From contig CM057009.1 of NCBI GenBank assembly GCA_029891345.1, positions 298,631,466 to 298,695,465 on the forward strand: a DNA stretch of 64,000 nt, given 5' to 3'. A model generated the notes under the pieces. It made no database searches and was not told the origin of the DNA. It saw nothing but the letters and a program-made list of their open reading frames with translations. Below are positions 1 through 12,222 of the stretch, piece by piece; within the stretch, counting starts at the first letter, position 1; every line of letters begins with the position of its first letter. Source of the DNA: Dryococelus australis. Lineage: Eukaryota; Arthropoda; Insecta; Phasmatodea; Phasmatidae. Both the position numbers and the translations under genes were made by a program.

Positions 1-1194
1 ACACTGCATGACTGTAGATATTCTGAGGTTTTTGAAGAAGGGACAATCATGTGACTGTAAAACTTACAATAATACAAAGGCACTGTCCTAAGCTCCAGAA
101 GTTTGGAAGGGCACTTAATCGGATAGTGAAGAACATCAATAATGTGATCTTTCAGCTCTGTTTCCGGGGCTCTCAGGGAAAGCACGAGGTTGGTTACATC
201 AACCGACTAGTGCCCTAGGAATGTCCTGAAGATAATGAGCCTGTTTCCTGAAGATACTGAGCCTGTTCAAGATGAGTGGACTTAAAAGAGGATACAGTGT
301 TGCAAGATGGCAGTCCATCCTTCCCCACCTTCCAGCCACCCATTGCCAGCCAGCAACCTGAGTGACTTAATAATCCTGAATATGTCCCAGAGACATATTT
401 GGATGATGTGGTGCAAGTTGTGGGGAAGGGAGTTGTTGAAATGCCAGTGATTGGTGTCTCAGGCCTGGCAATGACTAACACCTAACAGAGAGTTGGGGAT
501 TGCCTCCTTTGGTCAAGAAACCTCTGGAAACTGAATTAAGTCATCAGGGACATGGTATGTGTAGAAATATCCAGAAAGGAGCTGCACAAGCATAAATACA
601 ACCTTCACCCAGCCAACGGTGCTTTTGTGCAGGTGGGGTCGGCAGTGCTTGGGAGTGTTCAGATGGGTTTCGGTGAGCCACAACAGTGACCTGTAAGTCA
701 GAGTGTGTGCATATCAGTATTCTTGCAGACAAATGTAACTGTGTTTGTGGTTAACTTGGGCATCAGAACATAGGTGGGAAATAATGAAAGACCAACACAT
801 GGGTGCAAGAGGACTGATTTAGAGAATCAGATTACACTGTTTATATTAACTGGACTACTAATTTATTCAATTGACTTAACAAAATATTCAGTATTAGTTT
901 ATTGGTTTTGCAGAGGACTGTAACTGAGTGTAGTGTAGTGGAAGAAAGTAATATAGGTTCTTTTGATAGAATTATAAATAAATTAAGAAAAAAATTGTAA
1001 TCCTTTTATTAACCATCCATCCCCCACAAACCTAGCAATGCCCAAGAACATTTAACAATATCTTATTTACTTGTCACAACATTCCCTTCAGTTACACAAA
1101 TTTTTAAGATATCCAGCGAGTCCAATCTCTTAAAAACTCTGAATACCTTGTGGGGAAGAAGTTAAAAAATATTCCATAACTGATTACAACTTAC
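1..1194. other. Intronic stretch downstream of the third SZT2 exon
   Basis: No further exon is recognisable. The piece contains an imperfect 22-bp tandem duplication at 224-245 and 246-267 (one mismatch). A short open stretch on the minus strand at 544-705 follows an acceptor-like site, but it does not match the expected next SZT2 sequence. Confidence 0.5.
224..267. repeat. 22-bp tandem duplication
   Basis: Two adjacent units, each starting TCCTGAAGATA and ending GAGCCTGTT, differ at one base (A/C). Confidence 0.8.
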
Positions 1195-1272
1195 CGGTCT
1201 TGTAAAACCTTCAATGCTCTTCTTGAAGCATTGAAAAATTTCATCTATCATCACTTCACCATGCTGAATGTC
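1195..1272 (-). CDS. Szt2: SZT2 homolog, third visible coding exon (partial gene)
   Basis: This 78-bp exon gives 26 codons in phase 0, reading DIQHGEVMIDEIF onward and ending GFTRP. On the minus strand it is preceded by an acceptor reading ttatatttgcag and followed by the donor gtaagt. The translation matches the part of SZT2 that follows the LDLSPS stretch, where human SZT2 has a GEAILFDEVF-type helix followed by LLRPF. SZT2 is the scaffold of KICSTOR, which holds GATOR1 at the lysosome and restrains mTORC1 when amino acids are scarce. The preceding exon in the gene lies 47 kb away at 48329-48511 and ends in the same phase. The following exon, expected to begin with a VPGS-like motif, is not in the window. 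The family call is from memory of the human protein; exon structure is read directly. Confidence 0.8.
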
Positions 1273-3914
1273 CTGCAAATATAAAATGGATGATTCTTCA
1301 TATATGTTCATTACTATTACTACAATGATATGAAATTCTCTTGCAGACAAAACTCTTATATATATGAGACACACACACGCATGAATGCACATCTTTTGTT
1401 ACTGTAGCTTTCAATGTTGTAAAAAATCAAGCATTTTAAAATACATACACGACATAAACAAAAGTAGTTATTATAAATAATGAGCGCTGTTTCATCATTA
1501 ATCAATCACTTTTGATATCAAATTTTTCCTACCCATAACTACATATATTTTAATGTTAATACTGACTGAAGTATACTTATCAACCCTCCTCCTATCATCC
1601 AAGCCTGGTCCTGACTAATTTTTCACAAGACCCTGAGGATACCCAGAATCATGGGAAGGTATATGTATGTATGTATGTAGCAGTATATGTATGGGATGTA
1701 AGTAAGGGTACAGCAAGTGTTTCACACGGTAAAGTGGACAGTGCAAAATACCATGGCACGTTAAGCATACGGAGGAAGAGTTGGTTTAAGCAAATGCCCA
1801 AAGCCCCAGGGGATGAGTAATCATAATCTCAAACACAGTGCTCAAGTGTACTGTGACATCACAAGATGCTATTTATACTTTCTAACCCCTTGAACTTGGA
1901 AACTCAAATTTCAGAGTATAAATTAAAACAAAAACAATCAGAAAGTAATTCACGCAATTCAATACATTAATTTTGCAATGACTTGTCCAGTGTTTATTTG
2001 TACTAAATACCAAAGTGTTTTGTCTATCTTGTATGACTGCACAAAGGATGCTGGATAGTCTCCTTCCTGCCACCATGTTGGGCAATCTAAAAGCAGGTTG
2101 CATGGTTAAATAGATAAATGACCTGTGAGGGTACATCATTTTTGCTAGACCTGAACATAGTAGTGCTGACTGAATTCATTGTCATTGAAGTCTTTGCCAT
2201 TATTTTTGCCTCAAGAAAGATTGATTGCATTGTGGAATAAATGTATTCAGCTTCGGTTATAGCCATTCATCATGCCCACAAACGACCATGTGCTAGACAT
2301 ACAGGACTGACTGATTCTGGGGTTTTCATAACGCATTCCAGCCAACAAGGCTTAGCGTGGGACATAACTTAATTAGTACTGATAGACACAATTTTTGGCT
2401 ACTTCTGTTTAACAGTATTTTATTATTGAGTTCTGCCATGTTGTATGATTTGCCATGTATTTGCGGGACACTTTGAGGAGTAACCAATAAACAACTTGTG
2501 GGCTGTGTCTTGTGTTGTGAATGTTACTTCAATACCACTGTCATTTGCAAGTAGATTTGGCAGACAGGCAGTATGGCCAAAACAGCAATTCAAAGATCCA
2601 TAAGTCATCTAAACAAAACTACATGGCCAGTCCACAGTAGCCAGTGTCTGCATCACCACACCAGCAGAACATTCCATGACCCTCCCCTCCTAATTTTTAT
2701 CTCACTCGTTAGTTCAAATGAGCTGGCTGACACCCCAGGCATTCAGTTTCGTTTATTACACCAAAACCTCTGCTGACACTTTATAAACATAGGGGTACAA
2801 CCCTTAAGTGGCAACATTATCGACTACAGATTATGTCTAATGAGTAGGGACAAGATATTTTTGGTTTTACTTTTAGCTCAATCCCCCCCCCATCCAGCAT
2901 ACTAAGGACCACATCATTTCAACAGTTTTTCTTTCTGGCCAGAATACTTAATGCATAGCCAGTGTTGCTCCTTTCTCTCATCAGTCCACACCTTTCCTGT
3001 TTTTAGCTTCAGATTTGGCTATCAAAGCCTGGTGCTTTTGGAGTTAGTTTCTTTTTAGTGAGTCATGCTCCTTGATGTCTTCACATGAGATTCCAATCTC
3101 CTATAGGTCTTTTTCTACTTCACTTAACCCCTTTCATATTTTTGTGTTCGAAGAAGGTGAAGATGCAATTGGTCAGTTTTGTTGAACTCATTTGAGCTAC
3201 ATGTCCAATTTTGTTTTAAAAATACACAATTTTGGTGTTATTGTTTATACTTTTGTAAACCCTCAAAATAATTAACAAAAATGCATATATAAACACATAT
3301 TCATGTAAAATTTGTAATATGTAGCATTTAATAATTATTTAATCCAGAGTAAACATTTTATCAGAAATAAAATAACTAAGTCACATAATTCCATTTTACG
3401 TATTCAATTATTTTATAATACAAACAATGGAGTTTCTACACAATATGTATTCCCTTTGGTCAGTATCTTACAAAAATATTTGGTATATAATCTATAACAA
3501 GAAATTATTTAAGTTTTACTAATAAAATAAAATATTTTTTGCTAATTTAGTTTTATTTCATGTCTTAACTTTTTCGGTGATGTGCGTTGTATTAACATGC
3601 ATTTCAGTGTTATTTTGGTTTTTTTGCTATTCACCACATAATCTTCTCTCTACTTGTGAGGTGTAAGAGTAAGTGATATATTGATACAAGTCTACTTTCT
3701 TTATTTTTCACTAACCTTCATTATTTTAATCTGTGAAAGACTTGTTATCTTTACTACAGTTGATGATGTCACATTTGAAATACATTTAAATAATATTGTA
3801 GGTTTTGATACACAATGGGTCACATCCATTCATATAAATCCTATTTGACATATTATAAACATTAGTTAGCAAAATATACATAAGTAGAATTTTTTTTATT
3901 TTTATACTATACTT

Positions 3915-3945
<31 letters not shown>

Positions 3946-6912
3946 AACAAGATTTTCTTGGTTCTTTTATTAAATATGATAAAATATAAAACTGCCCTTA
4001 ATTACCTCCTTTATTTTAAAATGTTTGTTGATGAGCAATGTTAACATTCACTGTGAATAAAACTACTAACACTCTTAATTATACAGCCACTGCTTATAAA
4101 TAACCAATATGGTCAACTTTGCTACGATTATGCCTATGGAGTTCCAGAAGGCTTATCCTAAGTTACATTTACTACAACATTTTGATGTGAGTTGTCAAGA
4201 TGACAGAAACTAAAGTTTGGCAAAAAACATAGGCCTATTATATATATTTTTAATGATACAACACCATGGTTGTAGAGAAAATCAAGTGTTATTTTTATTT
4301 CATTTCTCTCTTGGGTAACTTTCATCCACAAAACTTCAGTTCACAGCGATAAAGTTCAGAAATAAACTGTTGTCCTACCTATGTTTCAAAGAAAATACGT
4401 TGTTAACCTATAAAATAACAGGCTATTAAAAGCTATTTTTGTAAGATTTATTCACTTACGATGAAATTAGGAGTTTGTAAAATGGCATCTGTAGGCAAAA
4501 TTTCAATTATTTACACAAATAATTTCAAACACAAAGAATAACTTTGAAACCTCCATAACAAGGAAAATTTCACTCCTACAAACATGTGTTAAAATTGCCA
4601 TATTATGTACATATAGCATTAACTTTTGTACTCCAAAGTTTGTGTATTGAGGAGCTCAGTGACCCACTTGGTGTAGTAGGCACCACACCAATCTGACCCT
4701 AGGAGTTCTAGGTTGAGTCCCATGTATGATGTGGATGTAACTTTGCATTTGCCTCAATGGTTTATGATTTATCAACTCGATAAGAACAAACACATGCATC
4801 TGTCACTAATCAACTCTGTCAAATAATACAATAAAAATGAAATACAACCACTGAGTTAGTGTACCATACTGAGCAGAGAACAAAGTTTCTTTCAATTTAT
4901 GTAAGTGCTAAATTAATCACATGAATCAGTTGAGTGGTTTTGTTTGCTGTTTTTATATATACATATATTAATTCAACAGTTATCGCTTAAATACAAATAT
5001 ATTTTCAAGACATAATTCACATTGAACAAACAACATTGTTGGCTTTGGCATTCAGACTATAAAAGCATAAAGAAATGTTCTATTATTTTCTTAAGGATGT
5101 AATTCACTTTGATCTCTTTAGTATTTTCTAATCATTTATCATTCTGATGAGTGTCATTTTAAAATTGTGATATATAAGTTTGTAATACACTTTAATAATC
5201 ATATGTGACAGAAAATAGTGACACCGGCATTTTTTCAGCGTATCTGATCTGGACAGTGATGCTAATCACATGTATTACCATGGAATCTATTGTAAACAAT
5301 AATCTGCTGGCTATCCAAGATTTGTATAAAAATTAAATACATAATGCAATTTTAATCCTATAAAGCCACACCACAACTAAAACTCCAAATGTTGCTTTAA
5401 TGCTATTTTTAATGAAATTCTGTAAAATAAGTTTTATTACACTGTTGCAGTAATCAGTTATAATGACGATAAGTAAAAAAAAAGAAATAAGTTGCATTGA
5501 ACTATATGTTCAACCTTTAAATTAGCATATGATGTAATCAACATTGAACCCAATGTCAAAGGTACTGTGATGACCCTATGTTCTAATAGATAATTTTAAT
5601 GTATGGCAGGCAACTTAATTGCTAATGTTCGTTTTAAGTGCTTGGTATCAGTTTACCATCATCTCACCATCTGTTGGAACATTGCATTATTTTTCACATA
5701 CCAAGGGTTTTAATTATAAGAATCTGTCGTGTACTGAACAACCTGTAACTCTGAAGGGAGTTGCCAGTTATTTCCAGCATATGCTGTCCAAGCAGCCAGG
5801 GGGTTTCATCCCTCTGCCCCTCCTCTCTTTTCCTCCCAACCATTTACAGCCAAGGGAAGAGTTTTGCAAATTAGATCTCAGGATAAATAGTCCAGAATAA
5901 TTTATAGCAGAAGTAAAGACAATCTGCGTGGTTTAATGGAATGTATTACATTTCTGTTGTAAATGTAACTGGATGGCAACAAACACATATTGAGAATTGG
6001 CAGGCCCACACATAATACCACAGGCATGGAAAGCAATACATGGGGAAAAGCACTGCCTCACCCTGAAGGGGGAGAGGTATCTTCCCACTCCAAAGCAGGG
6101 GCTGGAGGTTTTTGGTCGGTACTTGATAAACACAGTAAAAAAGTTGGTCCAGACCTTCCTGAGGAGCAAGGGAGATGCTGTAACCACAGCAGGTGCTCCA
6201 CATTAGGTCAATTAAATACTCATCACAACAATATGGTGTATGGCAGTGCTGTACATCAGCGAGAAGTGAGTGGTTATTGTGGACTCCGGCCGTAGGCAAT
6301 TAGCAAATTCTCATTTAAGACTCGGAACAAGCATACCTGGTCGTGTTGGGTGGGTTTGTTATTATGAGGCAATATGGAATAAATAAAACTAATACCTATT
6401 TATTGACTGACTGGAGGGATGGGTTAAGTGAGGCATAAACACATCTAAACAATAAGCATTGTCATAATTAATAGACACTATCCCCTAATACCAAGGTGTG
6501 AGATGAGTCTACACAACCGGAAAAGACATCGCAACAGAATTAAGCTGTGATAGTATTGTCAGCATTGTAGGTAAACATATTTTACAATACTGCATTTAGT
6601 TCAAAACTACTAACTCTTAAAATATTAATTCTAAATGTTAGGTACAGCAGAACACCTTTACACATCAAAAACATGGAAACGCAATGAAACTGTAAACTCA
6701 CACCAAATTTCCACTATACAGCAAATGTGACAATCATCAGTAAAACAAAAGTTTGGTCTTGGGGGGAAAATGAGGAAACCTAAGGGAATCTCTTTCAGAC
6801 AGTTTGATTCGCTTACTTATACTGGCTCAACCGCATTTCAGGACCAAGCATGATGTAAAATTAGAACAGAAAATACATGGGGAAGAGTTCTTGAATGGTA
6901 ACGTGTAAATTC
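1273..6912. other. AT-rich intron sequence without recognisable genes
   Basis: This is the 3' end of the 47-kb SZT2 intron. It contains a GTAT microsatellite near 1660-1680, an alternating TA run near 3917-3942, poly-C near 2884 and a SINE-like sequence at 4656-4850. The longer open frames at 5619-5900 and 5933-6299 have no recognisable family and no clear codon signal. Confidence 0.5.
4656..4850 (+). mobile_element. tRNA-derived SINE-like sequence
   Basis: A tRNA-like head is visible: a degenerate A-box region around CTTGGTGTAGTAGGCAC, then about 35 bases later a B-box-like AGGTTGAGTCCC. The tail becomes AT-rich and ends in AATAAAAATG-type sequence. It belongs to a different family from the SINEs at 11946 and 51061. 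I saw no second clear copy in the window, so this rests on the two box-like motifs alone. Confidence 0.35.
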
Positions 6913-7103
6913 TCATATGTGCTCATATAATTGTCTGAGAGATGTAAAAAATTTTTCAAGGTTCTCTAAGTAGTGAACTGGGATAATATCCACAAATATT
7001 CGCTGTAAAGAGTGTGAAAGTTTCAGCCAACACACAGAGAGTTCTTGTGTCTCCTCAATGTAGCTGGTAAAATTTGAAAGACGAGATACCCTCCACAAAA
7101 TGT
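6913..7103 (-). CDS. Candidate terminal coding exon of unknown gene
   Basis: On the minus strand a good acceptor (aacctcttttag) is followed by an open frame of 62 codons ending at TGA (6913-6915). The first two bases complete a split codon, so the exon would be phase 2 at its start. The residues (for example YIEETQELSVCWLKL and VHYLENLEKFFTSL) look like an amphipathic helical globular protein rather than random translation. I do not recognise the family, and it does not fit SZT2 at this position. No convincing donor occurs before the stop, so it would be a last exon of a nested or alternative transcript. The nearest AATAAA on that strand is about 500 bp further on. It could also be an unrecognised transposon fragment. 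Confidence 0.4.
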
Positions 7104-7513
7104 CTAAAAGAGGTTGGGTTTACTTCAGTGAAAAGGTTCATTCACAATTATTTTTCTTTATATGATTTTTAATTGTTCTACAAGCAATTCCCCTTTTGAA
7201 AAGATATAAAAGTATCAAAAATTTATTATAAATTTCTTTAAATATTTTCGCTTTATAATCTCACTATCCCACAATGGATATTATGTTTTACAGATTACAT
7301 GACTATTAATATCAAGTATAAATGTTATTGCATATCTTTTAAATTGGCAGAACCCCCCCCCATTTAAAATCAGGAACAGCAGTTCCTCGCTCTTTTAGAT
7401 CTCTAGCCTGTCTCCTTGCACAAGGGGAAAACCCAAGCTTAAATACAAAAAATCAAAGCTTCCAGAAGTTTTGCAAATATTCTTGATCCGCAAAATATCC
7501 CTCTATTTCATCC

Positions 7514-7754
7514 TTGGCTGGCCTGCATCTCATCGTCATGGAGATGGACAGGGGGAGATGAAGTAGCCTGCGACCTTTCGTCGGTGGCAGTGCTATGCAC
7601 AGCCTACACATGCCGAGCAGCAGTCAAGCCAGCAGCAGCTGATGTGAGTTTGTCAGTTGAACGGGTCCCGATGCACCAAAGGTAAACAGAGCCCACAGCC
7701 AACACTTGTAGAAACCAATTTCCTAGGTTCAACAGACTTAGGCATAGTTTCGAC
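7514..7754. repeat. Direct repeat copy 1 (about 240 bp) beside Gypsy remnant
   Basis: This segment matches 9308-9541 in the same orientation over about 235 bases, from TTGGCTGGCC to GGCATAGTTTCGA, with scattered substitutions and small indels. It contains CAGCAG-rich blocks (AGCAGCAGTCA.GCCAGCAGCAG). The two copies flank the integrase fragment at 8282-9307, which suggests terminal repeats of a deleted element, but they do not show clean TG...CA ends. Confidence 0.75.
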
Positions 7755-8281
7755 GTGCAGGGACAACCATAACATCCCTCTTCCTCTTAAGGCGACAACA
7801 TCGGTGTCTCACACACATCCAGAAATTCCCAAGGCATTGGCTGACCAGGCCGTTACCCCAAGCTTCTTTTCACATGGCACATGGGTCTCGATGTTAGCAG
7901 CAACCAGCATAAAAAAGACAAGCACCAGGACTTAAACCGATTAATCATAGAATACTATAACTTTTGACATTTCCAACTTTTACTAAGAAGGGCTTGCTCT
8001 AAAATGCATTATGCACAATGCCCATATATAAAAATAGCAACTATAGAATCAATAAGCATATTCAACACATAATATACATAGGTACAATTATTTCATTTAA
8101 ACATTTTGTACATTTCATATGTACGTAATTCAATCATTTTTAGAGTATAATTCCATATATGGATCTAATTAACACACTTTTAAAACTTCTATACAATATA
8201 ATGGAAAAACATCAGTTCTAAAACACATTAACTTTTAAATCTTTGGATGATACAAATTGTTTTCACATCCTCTAGATTAAG

Positions 8282-9307
8282 ACAGTTTTGGAATTCCAAA
8301 GGGGAAGGGGTAAACCCCTTTAATTTGTGGGCATATAACACTTTTTACAATGGGAAATATGAACCTTTTCGTAGTTGTTCAGAGAATGTTGATCACTAAT
8401 CAATACTGTCACAGGCAAAAGGAACCTCACCATCTGATACAGGCCGTGCCATTTCATGCCAAATTAATACTAAAAAAAATCAATCTTTAAACTGAGGTGG
8501 TGAGCCTCAACTAATATTAAATCACTGGGTTTAAAGTTAAATCCTTATAAGCTACATTACTTTTCTGTTTCATCTTTTGGTGATATATAATTAAGTTACA
8601 TGTCATGTCCACCCATATCTCTTCCAGTTTTTTGTTATATTTTCCAAACAAATACTACGGAATGGCCAAACATTTATTAATGGGTGCATGAAATGCCGCC
8701 CCAAAAACATCTCAGCTGGTGCATATTTATGAGCACTATTTACAATATTGTTAGAACATAAGAAGAGCAAATATAATATGTCATCCCAGTGCTATTGCGT
8801 ACGTGACTGAAAACTGCGTAAGGCGATTTTAATGTTACGATTCACCCAATCTACTAAGTTTGCCTGAAGGTGATACAGAGCAGCCTGAACCATTTTTACC
8901 CCCATATGAATTTCAAGTCTCTAAATTCCTGAGACAAAAAATACGTAGCATTTCAGTTACTACATACCTGGGTGAGTCAAACACACTATATAACTTCTGC
9001 ATTACTATCTTACATATTTATACTGCTTTTATAGTATGTAATGTAAAAATTAACAAAATTTGCTGAAACTAGGGCATAGACATAACCGGAGGTACTACGG
9101 GGAACAGGACCCATTACGTCCAGATAAACACGTTCCCGAGGATATGTGGCTACCGTACCAGCATATTGCTCTTCTTCCTTTTGGTTTTTTGGTATAGCGA
9201 GCTGACACACATCATTACACTTAACCCAGTTTTCCAGGTTGGTATGTACTCCTGGCCACGTAAAAAGTTCTAATACATGGGTGATGGGCTGTCCCTGTAT
9301 TGCATTG
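8282..9307 (-). pseudogene. Ty3/Gypsy integrase remnant
   Basis: Reading on the minus strand from 9307 down, the zinc-binding end of a Gypsy integrase is followed by the start of its core: FTWPGVHTNLENWVK, a Cys pair (CNDVC, one residue wider than usual), then a VYLDVMGPVPRSTSG stretch carrying the first catalytic Asp. Further on (about 8890-8620) comes a C-terminal segment with ANLVDWVNRNIK and APAEMFLGR. Near 8560-8290 a DLI.VEAHHLS / KWHGLYQ block resembles the chromodomain-like C-terminal barrel. The frame is broken by stops and shifts, and the catalytic core between about 9000 and 8900 is partly missing. gag, RT and RNase H are absent. It abuts the 240-bp repeat at 9308. Confidence 0.75.
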
Positions 9308-9541
9308 TTGGCTGGCCAGCATCTCGTCATCATGGAGATGGGCAAGGGGAGGAGAGCTTTCGCCGGTGGCAGCGCAACGCATGGCCTACACTTGTCGAGC
9401 AGCAGTCATGCCAGCAGCAGCAGCTGATGTGAGTCGGTCAGACAAACGGGTCCCAACTCATCAAAGGTAAGACGTGCCCGCAGCCCACACTTGTAGAAAC
9501 AGCTTTTCTAGTTTCCGCAGACTTAGGCATAGTTTCGATGC
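9308..9541. repeat. Direct repeat copy 2 (about 240 bp)
   Basis: This is the second copy of the 7514-7754 repeat, same orientation, starting exactly where the recognisable Gypsy integrase stops. It carries one extra CAG unit. It may be a terminal repeat of a deleted retroelement or an independent insertion. Confidence 0.75.
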
Positions 9542-9609
9542 GCTTGTTTTATATATTTAGGATACATGTGTAGATATTTACCTGTCATTATGGCATATGT
9601 TGGGAAACC

Positions 9610-9775
9610 TTCACTCAGCCTAATTTTGTTCAGCCTAAAACCATTTTTCTACCTTCATTCATCTTAAAACCACTCAGCCTACAATTATCCTAAAATCACT
9701 AAGCCTAAAGTTGCTTAGCCTTAAAGTTTATTTCCGGCGTGATAAACATCTTGTTGTCATCCAGCCTAAAATTTT
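9610..9775. repeat. Degenerate 15-bp minisatellite, locus 1
   Basis: Irregular repeats of a unit close to CACTCAGCCTAAAAT (for example ACCACTCAGCCTACAAT, ATCACTAAGCCTAAAGT). The same unit is tandemly repeated at 32764-32974, 23 kb away. Confidence 0.8.
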
Positions 9776-9904
9776 TTAGAACATTTTCCCGGTATAACTA
9801 GTTCACTCTAAACAGAGATTTAGAACTACTCTCAAATTGTAGTTTAATATTCCGCATATAGGTTGCAACACACTGTCTGTGTTCTCACAAGTGTAGCCCA
9901 TAGT

Positions 9905-10420
9905 GGATTATCCAAAGAGTGACAGCGCAATCTCAACAAGGCACAAGGCAGGGGACAGATCACACGAACTGGGCAGAGCATGTAACAGCAACACTATTTA
10001 CCATCAGGTGGCAGGTAAATTTGGAAACAGAGCAATCACCAGCAACCATGCCACAAGGGAGAGAACTGACATTGCCGAGAGAATTTTCCGGATGGCATGT
10101 GGAAGACGCAGGTAAGCCAGAGGACAGCACAGCGCAGCAGCAGCGCAGGGAAACAAGAGTTGCAAGCCGCTCGAGAAAATGGGTTCCTGTCACAACATTT
10201 GCACCACATCGCCTGGTACTTGGGCAAAAAGTGTATGTAAGAGAACATTGTCTTTCCAGCAGCGCAAGAAATTACTGTGCTGGGTTCACACCAAGTGGAG
10301 TGGCCCACATGTAATCATCAAGCTCTTGGGTTACGCAATATACATAGTCAGAGTAAGTAGTAGAGGAGAATAGCCATTCACCGCGACGACCTATGGCTAG
10401 CAGTGGAGACACCCAACACA
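9905..10420 (+). pseudogene. Ty3/Gypsy integrase C-terminal fragment
   Basis: The plus strand carries a frame with RELTLPREFSGWHVED followed by VLGQKVYVREHCLSSSARN. This is the usual end of a Gypsy integrase: the loop before the GQxVYVR beta-barrel, then AGFTPS. A frameshift follows, and the continuation reads IIKLLGYAIYIVRV and then HRDDL-like residues after another shift. This copy is in the opposite orientation to the integrase at 8282-9307, so it belongs to a separate insertion. Downstream sequence (10420-10850) is GC-richer and may be the rest of its pol tail, but I could not confirm that. Confidence 0.65.
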
Positions 10421-10849
10421 GAGATGCCCAGCATCACGATGCCCATTCAAGAGAGTGCCAGTACACCAAGATGAACAACATCAGCTGCCTCATGAGGCTA
10501 ACCAAGGACAACAAGTCCTGAATGCGATGGGAGCACCATCCAGTTCCTGTTCCTTTCCATGACGGCCGGTGTCTCGAAGCCCATGAGGGACTTGGGGGAA
10601 GAGGAAGTGCACAGTGGAGAGCTACCAATGCCAGATGATAGGAGCAGACAGCATCATCAGCCCAGCAGGGCCCTCCTGCAGAATCGCGATGCCTGTCACT
10701 AGAGACGTCGCCGAGGGCGAGCTAATGGAGATGCCTGTGGGCCAGAGCTCCCCACAGGAGAGCTCTTCAAGCAGCTATGTTGCAATGACTTTAGAGGCAC
10801 CATTAGCAGAGAAATTCACAGCACGGGATGTCTGTCAAAGAAATGGAGG

Positions 10850-11097
10850 AAGCATAATTGGCTTCCTCAGGCCTACATCAGGACCCTCTCCTCCCCACTC
10901 GCCAACTCCCATGTAAACAAAAAAATTCATTAAGATCCTATTCAGTTGCCTACCAAAGATTGCACCCTTCAGCACTTGGGTCAAGCCTGTGTGTTTTCAG
11001 TGATAGACTTAAACAACAGTTTTCACCACTGTTTACTGGATCCTTCCTGTAGGAAGTATACAACTTTTAGCACGCCATGGACCCAGTACGAGTTCAC
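10850..11097 (+). pseudogene. Ty3/Gypsy reverse transcriptase fragment
   Basis: One frame contains LGQACVFSVIDLNNSFHH followed by TTFSTPWTQYEF, the finger and first palm block of a Gypsy-type RT (normally FS-x-LDL-x-x-x-YHQ and TAF-x-TP-x-G-x-YEF). The first catalytic Asp is present in VIDLNNS. A stop (TAA) interrupts the frame upstream near 10930, and the similarity ends abruptly at about 11097, where AT-rich DNA begins. RT following an integrase C-terminus is the reverse of normal pol order, so this is the start of a different truncated copy. Confidence 0.65.
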
Positions 11098-11945
11098 ATG
11101 TATTCATAAATATCAAACTTAAAAGTAAAAAATATATAAAATAATAATATACAATCATTTAATTCTAAAAGATTATATAATGTTTAATTACATCAATGCA
11201 TTTTTAAAGCTACATAGTAAAAAGTTATAAAAATAAAAGTTATTAAAAATATAAAATATACACAAAAACATTTCATTATAAAAAATAAATTAATATTCAA
11301 AACCAAGTTTTAAAGATATCAAACGTTTTGAAAGCAAACATTTTACCCAACAAATCAAATAAAGGGAAACTGAAACATTTATGATAAACACTATGCATCT
11401 AGGTATTTCAATATTGTAATTACCTACTAAGTATACAAAATATGTCTCTTACTGGACCGTTATTGATTAGTTAATTATATGTATTTAATATCACATCAAT
11501 GTGATTTTATTTTACAGGTGCTAAGCAAAAAATAGTGATCTAGTATAGTTTACATTTAAAAAATGGTTTATTTTATAAACTACTGGGTTTTCAGTTATGT
11601 TTATGATTGCACTTTTAGCTATAATAAGCCAAGTTATTGTAAAATGAAGATCACCAATGCAAGCTGAGCAGTGGGAGATCACAATGTTTCAATTATAATC
11701 TTACAAATACAATGTTACAAAAAATTGAATATTGGAGGAAGGGAATACGTACTGCAGGTTTCATGGAAAAATGAAAAAATTCACTCCAAATATTTCTGTG
11801 CAAGAGTTGTATTTCCAAACCAGGAGTTTCAGAAATTGGCCACACTTTGTACACATGTATTATTAAAATAACCTGTCCATGATCTTCCTGTAAAAGATAT
11901 TGATGGGCGAAATTTCATTTTACATATTAATAATAAATGTGTATG
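11098..11945. other. AT-rich intron sequence, nothing recognisable
   Basis: Very AT-rich, many short A and T runs; no exon, element end or RNA gene seen. Confidence 0.5.
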
Positions 11946-12222
11946 GGGGGTGGACCTAGGGCAAGGCAACACCCTCTGAGTGACGGGCTTTCCAGCTGGG
12001 ACCCATAGGTGCCAGTCATCCCTGAATATGACATGAAATGAGACCCTACAATGGAGCGGTGCTGGAATGCAAGGGTGGGGGAAACAGGAGTACCCCAAGA
12101 AAACCCGCCAGCAAGCGGCATCATCCAGCACGATTCCCCCATGCGAAAATCCGGGAGTGAACCCAGAACGCCTAGGTGGGAGGGAAGTGCGCTAGCCATG
12201 TGCCACTGCTGCCTCATTTTAC
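11946..12222 (-). mobile_element. tRNA-derived SINE (family 1), nearly full length
   Basis: On the minus strand the head reads GGCAGCAGTGGCACATGGCTAGCGC (A-box region). About 40 bases on is the B-box GGGTTCACTCCCGG. The body has the family-specific blocks GGGTTTTCTTGGGGTACTCC, TTTCCCCCACCCTTGCATTC and AGCACCGCTCC. The same blocks recur at 12641, 32486, 47695 and 51061. No coding capacity, as expected for a SINE dependent on a LINE partner. Confidence 0.8.

Noticed and set aside
544..715. Minus-strand frame starting VTVVAHRNPSEHSQ after an acceptor-like ttacag, reminiscent of the SZT2 region PEIYVT..AH
   Set aside because: The VPGS...PEIY part expected before it is absent between 715 and 1194, and the following residues do not resemble SZT2.
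5933..6299. Overlapping open frames on both strands
   Set aside because: No domain, splice signal or codon pattern that favours either strand.
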